Shown: one piece after another, positions 54,905 to 64,000 of the stretch
How the letters are laid out: the number at the start of each line of letters is the position of its first letter
Numbering within the stretch: position 1 is the first letter of the stretch
Assembly (NCBI GenBank): GCA_018350325.1
Contig: JAEVLN010000007.1
Location: forward strand, 2,657,856 to 2,721,855
DNA from: Globodera rostochiensis
Lineage: Eukaryota > Nematoda > Chromadorea > Rhabditida > Heteroderidae
DNA length: 64,000 nt
Direction: 5' to 3'
Made by a program: the position numbers and the translations under genes
The notes under the pieces: generated by a model
What the model was told of the DNA's origin: nothing
What the model saw: the letters and a program-made list of their open reading frames with translations, nothing else
Databases searched by the model: none

Positions 54905-55545
54905 CCATATCTCGATCAATTTTGATCAAAACTGGACAACCTTTTTTTTGTTTAACTCAGTTTTTAAAGCCGAATTTAATTATATAAAAATTATTTTTAA
55001 AAATTTAAAATTTCAAAATTTAATTTTTTGAATTTTTGCTCAAAATTTATCATACTGTAAATTGATCAGTTTTAATCATAATTCAATAAACTTTTTTTTG
55101 TTGAGTTCAGTTTTTTAAGTCGAATTTAATTATTTAAAATTATTTTAAAAAATTTAAAATTTCAAAATTTAAATTTTGAAATTTTTGATCAAAATTGAAA
55201 ATACCGTAACTTGTTCAATTCTGATCAAAACTTAACAAACTTTTTTTTGTTTGCTCAGCTTTTTAAACTGCATTTAATAATATAAAATTTATTTCAAAAT
55301 ATTTAGAATTTCAAAATTTATTTTTTTGAATTTTTGGTCAAAATTGTAAATACCGTAACTTGATCAGTTATGATCAGAACTAAACAAACTTTTTTTTGTT
55401 TAATTCAGTTTTTAAAGCTGAATTTAATTATAAATAATTTTTTTCAAAAATTTAAAATTTCAAAATTAAATTTTTTCTCAAAATTGATCATATAGTAGCT
55501 TGATCAGTTTTGATCAGAAAAAGTCAAACTTTTTTTTTTCGACTC
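54905..55545. repeat. Tandem repeat, ~150 bp unit, ~4 copies
   Basis: Units begin near 54905, 55056, 55209, 55360 and 55500 with TTGATCAATTTTGATCAAAA-like words, then AACTTTTTTTTGTTTAACTC and AAAATTTCAAAATTTAA. The TGATCA palindrome recurs in every unit. It is very AT-rich with no gene. Confidence 0.85.
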
Positions 55546-56495
55546 AGCTCATCTTTCTGAGTCTAAATGTATATAAATTAACTGCCGGAGGCAAAATTCG
55601 AACTTTTCACTTTTTCACCCCAGCCAAAAATATGGCTAATTTGGTTAGACCCCCCATATCGACCCCCAACCCGAACCAACCCGGGCAAGTTATATATCAT
55701 TTTGAAGCTCAGACATTCGGGCACCTCCTACCACAAAATCAGCCTGAAACTCAATCCAAAAATTTTCACCATAAAAGTTGGCGCAAAAAAAAATTATTTT
55801 TTTCAACTTTGACGACCCATTTCGACCACATGTCGAACTTTTACAGACCAAGTCAAGAAACATTTTTTGTAGCTTAATACCACCCCAACTTATAATTAAC
55901 CAACCCCGAAGCGATTCGAGCAAACCCCATCGTTTTTTTGAATTTCTCCCAAAACAGCAAAAAAAAAGTCCGATTTTTCGACATTTTGTCACTCGAATAA
56001 CTCTTACGCGGTTAGACTTACCCGGACACATGTTATATCATTCGAATCCAAATTTTGTCTAGTTGTGCCCTTTCTCCAAACACAAAGCTCTACAAACACG
56101 CTTTAAACCACTTTTGCCCCTCCAACTGCAACATGGTACCCAAAAAGGGGCTCTTCTTTTTGGGGCGTTAGACTTTTCGACCCTTGTCGAGCAAGTTAGA
56201 GGAAAAAAAAAACCGTTCGATTGTAAAAACCCTGGAACTTTACCTTGGTGCAAAATTTCAGCCAAATCGAACCTCACATCTCAGAGATCAATGATTTCCC
56301 CCATCCATTCAAAACACAATTTCCTTATAATTTAGACTTTCTGATTATTCTCAGGAAATGAACAATAAAAATTTTATGATCAAATATTATGTCCACAGTT
56401 TAATTTTACAGATAAAGAGAGAATTTTTTCGAATCAACTTTGTTTCATAATGCTGATGCAATTGGCAGAGTCGGGGCTCAACCCTACCAATCTTT
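55546..56495. other. Intergenic, no supported gene
   Basis: Overlapping short frames on both strands at 55500-56335 show no domain and no splice logic. I see nothing else in it. Confidence 0.45.
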
Positions 56496-56499
56496 CAAC

Positions 56500-56890
56500 A
56501 GCAAAGCGACCGCATGCAAGCCAATCGTGCGCTGCAGCTGTTAACTACTGTTGCAATCCGAAGTACGCCGCCGAAAGCTGTCCGGACGGATGCCACGAAT
56601 TTTCGTACCTTATCCGTTCACCCTCAAAATCTCATTCCTTATCCGTGACTTTCCGAAACTCCATATCCGTCCGTATCCGGATATATCCGCATATCCGTGC
56701 CCACCACGCCTCAATTGATTGTGTATGAATGGTTTCCCTTGGGGCTTTCAACCAAACAGCCGACATAATGACTTGAAATGTTTAACACACCCAGAGGCAA
56801 AAGTGGAACACAGTAAAAATTTGCTTAAAAAAATCCGCCAACGAGTTTTCCGGGCAACCGCCCTCCCCGTCCTTAACACAATTCTAGAGA
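56500..56890 (+). pseudogene. Fragments of the Cys-rich secreted gene
   Basis: 56530-56600 (+) reads VNYCCNPKYAAESCPDGC, close to YYCCDLQYAESCPDGC of the gene at 44 kb. 56845-56885 matches the same gene in the other orientation (CCGGGCAACCGCC, CCTTAACACAAT). TATCCGCATATCCGT words at 56640-56705 fill the gap. The two pieces face opposite ways, so the copy was broken by inversion. Confidence 0.55.
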
Positions 56891-56999
56891 AGAGAAATTA
56901 TTCGGCAGATTTGTCCCCAATCAATAAAGGACGCGAATTGCAGAATTTTCTCAAAACTCAAAAAGGCTGCAAATTCAATTTTTAGATTTTTTTTTTCTT

Positions 57000-57250
57000 A
57001 AAAAGAATTAAATACATACACTGCCTCAAATAAATCTAAATACGTCTCAGTCCACCGTTAGGGGTGCCAACAAAAATTTTCCAAAATACGGATAAAGACA
57101 AACTTTTAAGGCGCTATAAAAATCTTGTTTTAGCATAAATGCAAGTTGTTGTGTAGAAATTACCGATCATATTTCACAACACCAACAATTTTTCTCAAAA
57201 TTGTTTTTTAGTGTAAAAATATAATTTAGTTCCGATTTTTGTTTGTTTTT
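57000..57250. other. AT-rich spacer, no gene seen
   Basis: No coding frame or repeat beyond A/T runs. The right end is the intron-like leader (TTTTTGCAG) of the SPRY remnant. Confidence 0.4.
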
Positions 57251-57254
57251 GCAG

Positions 57255-57430
57255 GAACTACCGGTATTTTTTTGATTCTGCCCTCGAAACTTTGGCCCAA
57301 ATTTTGCATACAAATTCTGATGAGGAAGTGCCCGGACAGTGAAAAAATGGATTTTCTATTAATTTCTTTTTTCTTTGGAAGGCAATGGATTTTAACAGTT
57401 ATACAATTAGTGGTGTTGTACAAACACTTT
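57255..57430 (+). pseudogene. SPRY last-exon remnant with 3' flank
   Basis: After TTTTTGCAG it reads GAACTACCGGTA, with TTTGGCCCAAATTTTG and GTGCCCGGACAGTGAAAAA, matching 43330-43550 in the same orientation, including the 3' flank (GGATTTTAACAGTTATACAA). Internal deletions remove FVDSAAELFPC and the frame is lost. Shows that a 3' block of the SPRY gene was copied ~14 kb away. Confidence 0.7.
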
Positions 57431-57539
57431 CTGGTTGCTTGCTCCCTAGAAATTGTAAATTTAGAGTATTTACTTTAAACGACAATCAATCAAGCAAAAA
57501 CTAATTAATCGCATAAAAACAATTTAGAATAATTTAGAT

Positions 57540-58040
57540 GGATTTTGAAGAATTTGGTGGCCCCCTCTCATTTTTGATTGGTTGAGAGCTTAAGTGTAAT
57601 AGAGCCACTTTCTAATTTTTGGGATCCTTTCCAACCATCTTTTTGCTTGGTTTTTACGCAAGGCAATCGCGGGTTCCACCGGCACCGCCCCCTTTTTGTG
57701 CCGCCCGTGGGCCAACGATTCATTTGATTTGTATTAAAAATGTCCTCGGTCTTGGTTGGAACAGGGGACCTCCTTAAATGCTCTTAAACCAAAACTCCAA
57801 AATTTCTTATTTTTGACCAAAAATCCTCAGGTCTCTCTTAGGGGTCTGTAGGTTCGACTGGCGCCCGATTTGTTCCCTTTTACAAAAAATCCAAGAAAAG
57901 GTCCGCTTCGAGTCTACTACTCGAACCCCATTAAAAAAATTTTTCGATCTATTTTTTTAAAATGGGGGGGGGGGGGGAGTTTTGTTCAATTGTTCGAGTT
58001 CGGGTTAAGAATTCGACAGACGCAAAACGGAGCTCGAGTT
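57540..58040. other. Spacer before family copy 3
   Basis: No copy of family exon 1 (EGATAEERRE) was found here, so copy 3 seems 5'-truncated. 57985-58035 (TTGTTCAATTGTTCGAGTTC) matches 17045-17110 in the same orientation although the adjacent genes are in opposite orientation. A poly-G run lies at 57963-57977. Confidence 0.5.
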
Positions 58041-59018
58041 AAATTCATTTAGGTGGCAATCGGGGGATTGACGTTTTGCAGAGAATCCGTTTTGATTTTA
58101 TCCCCATTTTTCTTATTTTCAACGTTTAAGGAGCAGTGTATACCCCTCAAATGCGGTCGGGGGATTCCAATTCATCAGAAATACACTGGCGCCATTGGTC
58201 AAAGAACACAAATTGGAGAACGTTCCTTTCAGCCCTAAAATTCAGGTGAAACGATTATTTAAACGAAATAATAATTTAACTTTAATTATTTATTCTTCAA
58301 TTCAGAATTAGGGCTGGAGCATTTTTAGACACGAAAAAACGCGAAATAGGTGCCTAAAATTGTACCAAAACATACGAAAATAGGAATAAAAATTGCCCAA
58401 ATGTTGTATAATGTTGATACAACTTCTTGGCTAATCCAATACATATTTTTATCACACACTTATTTTATCATTTTCAGGACTTCCTGGCCTTTAAATTGTT
58501 GCAGAGGAGGGGCTTTGATGACTTTATGAATAAAACACTTGTGAAGGAAACATTCAAAATGACTAAGAAGCGCCTCATAGTGACTAAGCATAATGGCGAC
58601 ATCAAAGTGACTGAGGAATTTATCGAAGTGATTAAGCATATGGCGACATCAAAGTGACCTTGGAGGAATTTGCTGAGAATTTGAGCATGGAATGGGCCTC
58701 ATTTCCTTGTTCGGCCGACGGTATAAGCTATTATCACGCGGGTGGCAAAAACGTAGCGCATGCGCCGTGGAGGACAGAGACAGACAAAAAGGGGATAACG
58801 AAAATTGGACTGCTTGACATTGTGGAGGAAGCAAAGGTGCCTAAACAATATATAAATTAGTAACAAATTGAGCAGTACACCCTCAATTTTAGACAATGTT
58901 CGATAAAGAGGAGGAGGAGATAAAGAGGCAAAAGATTGTGGCTGAAAAGAGAGAAAAAGAGGAGGCAGAGAAAAAAGAAGCAAGCACCTCCGGTGGCAAG
59001 TTTTTTGGCTTTTTTTAA
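58040..59018 (+). pseudogene. Unknown multi-exon family, copy 3 (one-base shift)
   Basis: Exon 2 ends GFQFIRNTLAPLVKEHKLEN, then PFSPKIQ at CAG|GTGAAA (58245). Exon 3 (58478-58836) starts DFLAFKLLQRRGFDDFMNKT and has V.KHNGDIKVTEEFIEVIKH; there one A is missing (AAGCATATGG against the repeat's AAGCATAATGG) and the frame shifts, resuming LEEFAENLSMEWASF and ISYYHAGGKN. It includes a 27-base insertion relative to copy 1. The last exon (58893-59018) reads MFDKEEEEIKRQKIVAEKRE and ends SGGKFFGFF. The exon order and junction phases match copy 2. The single A deletion might be an assembly error, in which case this copy is intact from exon 2 on. Confidence 0.65.
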
Positions 59019-59033
59019 ATTTTAATTAATTAA

Positions 59034-59560
59034 TTGGTTGGAAAAATAATTATAAGCGCGGGGACATTTCCACTTTTCAAAAAATTATTAGACTTGGACC
59101 CCCGAAAATATACAATGAGATATCGGAAATTGTTAAAAATTTGCCATTTGAGATTGCCGGGCAAACCGGTCCCGGGCTTTTCAAAAATTTGCTGGATTTG
59201 TAAGAAATTGGGTAAATAGGAAGGCCTTTTCCCTCCAATTTTAGGGAAAAATGAAATGTTTGTCTTAAAAGTCGGGGAAAAACTGCATTTCTGGATTTAC
59301 GAGGGCGTAGAATGCGAATATCTGAGTTTTTACCGATTTGAACTCTGAACTAAACATACAGTTTTCAGAAAAAATTTTATATGATAAGGATTTTTTTTTT
59401 TTGAAAATTAGAGTTTTTATTCAATTTTTGCTTTATTAATCTAAATTTTAAGTCCGTATCTACTACACCTGAATTAATGGGCATTCGGATGATTTGAAAT
59501 TGTGAGCGAAGAAGTTGATTGCTTTATATTATTGTTCGATCTTTTTTTACCTCTACGTGA
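59034..59560 (+). pseudogene. Downstream conserved block of family, copy 3
   Basis: Reads NNYKRGDISTFQKIIRLG and IYNEISEIVKNLPFEIAG. A frame shift relative to copy 2 precedes FSKICWICKKLG at a GTAAAT donor. After CAATTTTAG (~59245) an exon reads KNEMFVLKVGEKLHFWIYEG, then FYRFEL and stop. The join LG|GG AAA AAT keeps phase. This is the best view of the last exon of the block. A conserved 3' flank (CATTCGGATGATTTGAA) follows. Confidence 0.45.
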
Positions 59561-59579
59561 GTAGGAAAGAAATGTAAGT

Positions 59580-60010
59580 TAAATTTTTCGATATTTACAT
59601 AAATTTTTGCTTTCTATGCATTTCCCCCGCTTTTATGCGGCTTTAATCGCTGGCTTAGAATGTGACCTTTTCAAAATAGCATTGCTTGCGAAGAGAATGG
59701 ATGGGACGCGAGAGAATTTGTTGGCATTTGCGTTCGCATTGGCATAACCTTAGCGCCCTATTACCAAAAATAGTTTCTTAATCACTAAAAGAAATAATGG
59801 GATGATTCTTTAGAAAAGAAATTGATGCCACGCCACAGCTCTTTTATTATTTACATATCCAGTGCCTTACAATTGGAGCGCGGCATTTGGGTCCCCCCCC
59901 CGTTTATGCCAATTTTGGGGGGAATTGAAGCACTGGGGCTTATTGGTCGATAAATCTGAATTGCACTTTATAGATCACTAGGGGCTGCTTTGAGCGGGTA
60001 AAATGACGTG
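59580..60010 (-). pseudogene. Decayed BTB promoter and first-exon region (minus)
   Basis: On minus, sequence matching the BTB copy A/B promoter flank can be followed: CAATTCAGATTTATCGACCA near 59950, then a CATAAAAG in place of TATAAAAG near 59630, then the start of intron 1 (TTTATGTAAATATCGAAA) near 59600. The signal-peptide exon itself is largely gone. A third, inverted copy of the upstream region. Confidence 0.5.
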
Positions 60011-60640
60011 ATTTTATGCAAGTAATGATCGTTTTCCGATGATTTTGAGCGTGTTTTTAAAGACTAAAAATTGATTTATGAAAAAATTGAAATCGAAAAA
60101 CCATCGAATTCGGGTTCGGGAAATAGGCTCGAAACGGAGGTGGGATTCGAATTCTACGACTCCGAGAACCTATAGAAACAATTTTTTGTCGACATTGAAT
60201 ACAAATTTATTTTTACAAAAGGGGGGGGGGTACCATCTAAATAATAACCAGATTCACATTATGGCGAAGAAAAACAAATTGTGCAACTTTTCAGAAGAAG
60301 CCACGTTTTTTATCAGAACTGTTTAGTATTTAAACATTACTACAAATATTCGTTAATCGGCACCGCCGACCCCTCGCCCCCCCCCCCCATCATACGGTAG
60401 GGACATTTCCCCATCGGCATAGTCGCTTCCCTCCGGGGGCTCTCTTTTGATTCCGCCGGCTCAAAATCAAAGTAGAAAATCGCCAGACTTTTTGAAAGGC
60501 GAAAAAATTCTCCAAAAATTTTTTGAAGATTTTAGCAATGATTATTCAAAATAACTATATTTTGGTCAACACCTCTCGGAATCCCATTCCTATAAAAAAG
60601 TACCGTAATTTTCAAATATGGTTGCAAATCTCTTAAAAAT
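60011..60640. other. Intergenic, no gene seen
   Basis: AT-rich with a poly-G run at 60216 and a half hairpin repeat (ATCGGCACCGCCGACC) at 60357. The frame at 60078-60326 has no recognised feature. Confidence 0.45.
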
Positions 60641-61091
60641 GAGTCAAAAATTCAAAATTTTCTCGGCGGCGCCTATCGGCACCGCCGACCGCCAGCCCTC
60701 CCCCCAAAACTTAATCAGAATCTCAAAAATTTATGATGGATGAGGCAATAGAAGTTGAAGAAAATGCGAAAAATATTTTGAATAATAAAGGGGACCAGCG
60801 GTGCCGATAGGCGCCGCGGAGGACAAGAAATTTCAAAACTATTTTAATTTTAGGAGTGTATTTTTGGATTATTGGATTTTTTTATTAAGAAAATTAGTCA
60901 GGAATACAAGTTTTATGAAAATTCTGCTTCACCTCGAGGGGAGGGGTCGGCGGTGCCGATAGGCGCCGCCGAAAAAATTTTGAATTTTTGACTCAATTTG
61001 TTAAGAGATTTGGCAACCAAAAATTTTAAAAATCCGGTAATTTTTGTAAGCCTGTAAGTGTATTAAAAAAATTGCAAAAAAAAAACCACAT
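60641..61091. repeat. Duplicated ~450 bp block, copy 1
   Basis: Nearly identical to 63555-64000. It contains three GC hairpins: forward at 60665 and reversed at 60798 and 60947, so its two ends are inverted (ATTCAAAATTTTCTCGGCGG against its complement), as in a composite fold-back element. The end GACTCAATTTGTTAAGAGAT is shared with partial copies at 61735, 48765 and 14225. Confidence 0.88.
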
Positions 61092-62440
61092 TTTAAGGTT
61101 TTCTGAGTGATGTTTTGTAAGAACTAATTATTAAATTGAAAAATAATTAATTAATTCTGGGAATAGAACCGCCGATACTAAGTTACGAATTAAATTAAAG
61201 GATTTTTAAATGTGAGTTGTATTACGTATTTTTAAAATCTTTAAGCTCAGAATGCTGTAATGAATTCTCACCAAAAATGCCATCTTTAGGGGTGTAAAAG
61301 TCTCGATTTTCGAGAACAAGTATCCGAGACTCGATACCGTGACCGATACCCAAAAAACCCGAGACTTTTCTCGAGTCGATACTCGATACCGAGACTCTCG
61401 TGCAACACTAATATTTCGGCATTTTGGTGCATATTTTGGTCTTTTCTCGACTCGAGACCAGGAACTAAAGTTTTGGCATTAAATGGTGAATTAACATGCC
61501 TAAAAATATTTCTGCTTTTTGTATAGGCCGATCCTGCTTTTTCTGCTAATCCTGATTTTTCGGGGTTTACAGGTGGACGGCCGCCCTGCTTGAGCGAGAC
61601 CCGAGACTTTTTTGAAAACATTTTAATTTATGAATGCATTTTTGGATTTATTGCATTTTTTTTGTTAAGAAGGTGATCAGGAATACAAGTTTGGGGGGTC
61701 GGCAGGTGCCGATAGGCGCCGCCGAAAAAATTTTTGACTCAATTTGTTAAGAGATTTGCAACCAAAATAGTTTAAAAGTACGGTAATTTTTTAAAGCTTT
61801 TTAAGAATGTGAGAGGTCTACTGCCGGGAAAAAAAAGGTTTAGTGAATTCACTTACAATTAGGAAAATGTGCCTAAAATTTTCAACAAAAAAATCACCAT
61901 TTATATGTTTTCTGAGTGATCCACTGAGACACACTCATTGAATGAAATTCAAATTAAAAAATCATTTAAAATTAACTAAAAGCCCAAAAGTAACTAGGGG
62001 TGCTTGAACCGCCGGTTTGGGTACACTGGGTTGCCTGAACAATATTCTAAAAAAGTAAAAAAATAGCATAAAAATTTGTGTTGTGTTTGTATTGACTAAG
62101 TTCTTCTACTTCCTCGCGTGTTGGGTCCGGAAAAAGGGTTAATTTTGAATGAATTTCGGTTTATATAGGAAAAAATTAACTCTGCTGAAAAGCAAGGCAT
62201 AACAATTTTAAGGCTTTGTTGGCGCAAATGTGCCGGCTCAAAAGAGGCATCACCCACGGTCAGAAACTTTTTACAATAGCTTCAAGCTTACGAAAGCTTC
62301 CGAATAGTTTTTACTCTTTTCTGGATTTTTTTTTCGCGAAGGTAACAAATTTGAAAACAAAAAATAAATGATAATGTTTTGATCGGCAAAGAAAAACAAA
62401 GACGGAAACCCTCCACAGCAATTTCCTACAAATCCCCTCG
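61092..62440. other. Intergenic with repeats, no gene seen
   Basis: 61310-61400 has GAGACTCGATACCGAGAC words in a partly palindromic run, with CTCGACTCGAGACC near 61446. 61701-61760 is a partial hairpin element. The minus frame at 61286-61621 is made of these words. Nothing else is supported. Confidence 0.5.
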
Positions 62441-62444
62441 TTTT

Positions 62445-63276
62445 TCACTTTCTAGGTGCCTTCGGCAATGTGAATTTGAAATTCGGGCCAAAATTTGCTT
62501 CAATTTTAGTGCCAAGTACATACACCGAAATGCATGGAAATAAATCGGCGGCAAAATCGACATGCAACCCGGCAGTATCTGAAAATAAACAAAACGAAAT
62601 AAATTAAATAAATAAAATGATTTATTAAATCCAAAAATAATGGACCATCGATTAGACCTTAAATTAAAGAAACAACCCAAAAGTGGTTAAATGGTCCTTT
62701 TTTATTTATTATTTTTTCTTTCTCACTCAAACGCTCTCCGTTTAGCGTGTAAATGATTTGGCGATTTGCCAAATCGACGCCGCAGCCGATGACGTCACCG
62801 ACGCCAAACCCTTCGACGTCGTTATCACTATCATAGTTAGTAGCCTCGGCTCCGACTCCCTCAGCCCAAAAAGTGCCATTGTTTGCGTATGCGTAAGTGC
62901 CTTTGTTTTCCCCAACCCATTTGTCCAATGGCATTTGTTTGGTTGCGAGTCCAATGTGAATACCACTAAATAAGTTTTAAAAGGAAAATGCTTCTAAAGC
63001 ATTTTGAAGACAACTATTTTTATTATTTAATTTACTTTCCTTTCCCAGAGATGGTCACTTCGTAGTAGAAATGCCGAATTTTCCTTTGGAATTGGCCGTT
63101 CGGCGAGGACAGAGCGCCACTCTGAAAGAAGAACGTAAACGTTTTAATCAAATCACTTTAACAGAATAATATTTACCCCCATTCTTCCAATAATTTGAAC
63201 AATCAATCGGGCGGGCTCAGAAAGCGCGAGTTTCTCGTGAGTGCAGCGGAATCCCATCGATTTTGAAGGGTTAGCC
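62445..63276 (-). pseudogene. SPRY-domain gene on minus, frame-shifted
   Basis: Four exons in family order. 63276-~63175 reads LQNRWDSAAL, then in another frame CTHEKLALSEPARLIVQ. ~63120-63048 reads WRSVLAERPIPKENS, then shifts before YYEVTISGKG. ~62970-62722 reads [20 protein letters not shown], then FGVGDVIGCGVDLANRQIIY, open throughout. ~62580-62445 reads FAADLFPCISVYVLGTKIEA, then NFGPNFKFTLPKAP and stop. Single-base losses in the first two exons break the protein. The middle insertion VGAEATNYDSDNDVEGFG is longer than in the other copies, in a loop known to vary in the family. No signal-peptide exon was found within the window. Confidence 0.8.
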
Positions 63277-63289
63277 CTAAGGAAATATA

Positions 63290-63554
63290 ATTTTATTTTT
63301 AAAATAGTGAGGGACGTGTGTTGGGGCCCCCAGTCGGGCAAGGCACCGTTTAAGTCCGGATAGTGGGGAGCGGAGAGGGGCGGTGAAGTAATCGAGGGAG
63401 GGGCAACAGGAGGGAACCCGGGCCTGGGTTGATGTTGGTCCCCCAAATTGCGCCTCGCGACTTTCCTCTTTTATTCCGTGCACACTCTCCTCGATATCGA
63501 GGAACAACAATTCACCACAACTCTGCGGTCAACCCCCCCCAAAAAAAAATTATC
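63290..63554. other. Spacer upstream of minus SPRY copy
   Basis: G/C-richer than its surroundings, with short overlapping frames on both strands and a poly-C/A junction at 63531-63550. No exon with family similarity was recognised, so the 5' part of the SPRY copy is missing or outside the window. Confidence 0.4.
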
Positions 63555-64000
63555 GAGTCAAAATTCAAAATTTTCTCGGCGGCGCCTATCGGCACCGCCG
63601 ACGCCAGCCCTCCCCCCAAAACTTAATCAGAATCTCAAAAATTTATGATGGATGAGGCAAAGAAGTTGAAGAAAATGCGAAAATATTTTGAATAATAAAG
63701 GGGACCAGCGGTGCCGATAGGCGCCGCGGAGGACAAGAAATTTCAAAACTATTTTAATTTTAGGAGTGTATTTTTGGATTATTGGATTTTTTTATTAAGA
63801 AAATTAGTCAGGAATACAAGTTTTATGAAAATTCTGCTTCACCTCGAGGGGAGGGGTCGGCGGTGCCGATAGGCGCCGCCGAAAAAATTTTGAATTTTTG
63901 ACTCAATTTGTTAAGAGATTTGCAACCAAAAATTTTAAAAAATCCGGTAATTTTTGTAAGCCTGTAAGTGTATTAAAAAAATTGCAAAAAAAAACCACAT
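63555..64000. repeat. Duplicated ~450 bp block, copy 2 (runs off the window)
   Basis: Matches 60641-61091 with a handful of single-base differences (for example GCCGACGCCAGCC against GCCGACCGCCAGCC). It has hairpins at 63577, 63711 and 63857. The window ends inside the match. Confidence 0.88.

Noticed and set aside
61286..61621. 111-codon minus frame
   Set aside because: Built from GAGACTCGATACC word repeats; no plausible protein.

Overview
The window looks like a gene-poor, AT-rich piece of a plant-parasitic nematode genome, most likely a cyst nematode close to Globodera. The evidence is content rather than any species marker: short spliceosomal introns (GT..AG, often TTTTAG or TTTCAG acceptors), at least five SPRY-domain loci of the RanBPM/SPRYSEC type, several BTB-BACK loci, degenerate TTAGGC-like telomeric words, and a eukaryotic Maverick/Polinton. 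No rRNA, CRISPR array or bacterial operon is present.

Layout. 1-1.6 kb: 3' end of a three-copy gene family (other copies at 15.5-17.7 kb on minus and 58.0-59.5 kb on plus). 1.7-2.7 kb: a fold-back element. 3.1-5.6 kb: a SET-domain histone methyltransferase whose first 26 residues resemble the histone H3 tail. 6.5-8.15 kb: two tandem arrays. 12.4-13.6 kb: BTB-BACK debris in both orientations. 18.1-30.7 kb: a 12.6 kb Maverick/Polinton bounded exactly by ~305 bp inverted repeats (AG..CT ends) and a 6 bp target duplication. It carries a spliced protein-primed DNA polymerase B, an integrase, a small unknown ORF, two related small helical proteins (one with a signal peptide) and a broken host adenylate cyclase fragment. 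No capsid, ATPase or protease gene was seen. 30.75-31.8 kb: exons of an unknown minus-strand gene, hit by the Maverick just after its stop codon. 31.8-39.06 kb: about 18 copies of a ~410 bp satellite whose inverted relative lies at 6.5-7.5 kb.

41-54.3 kb is an effector-like gene cluster: a SPRY gene with a coiled-coil N-terminus (damaged), a secreted Cys-rich protein with an EF-hand pair, a BET-protein NET-domain fragment, two tandemly duplicated BTB-BACK genes that begin with a signal-peptide exon, a SPRY fragment, a hAT-type non-autonomous element with an 8 bp target duplication, a tRNA-like gene and a SPRY locus with an open domain. 54.3-64 kb is repeats and pseudogene debris, ending in a damaged SPRY gene on minus and a duplicated ~450 bp block.

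Two themes run through the window. Gene families (SPRY, BTB-BACK, the unknown family) spread as whole or broken duplicates with their promoters and 3' flanks. Intergenic and intronic DNA is filled with locally expanded short words and a dispersed GC-rich hairpin (GGCGGCGCC-TATC-GGCACCGCC) in an otherwise AT-rich background. All exon joins are read by eye from splice sites and frame and are inference. Single-base frameshifts near homopolymers could be assembly errors rather than true decay.
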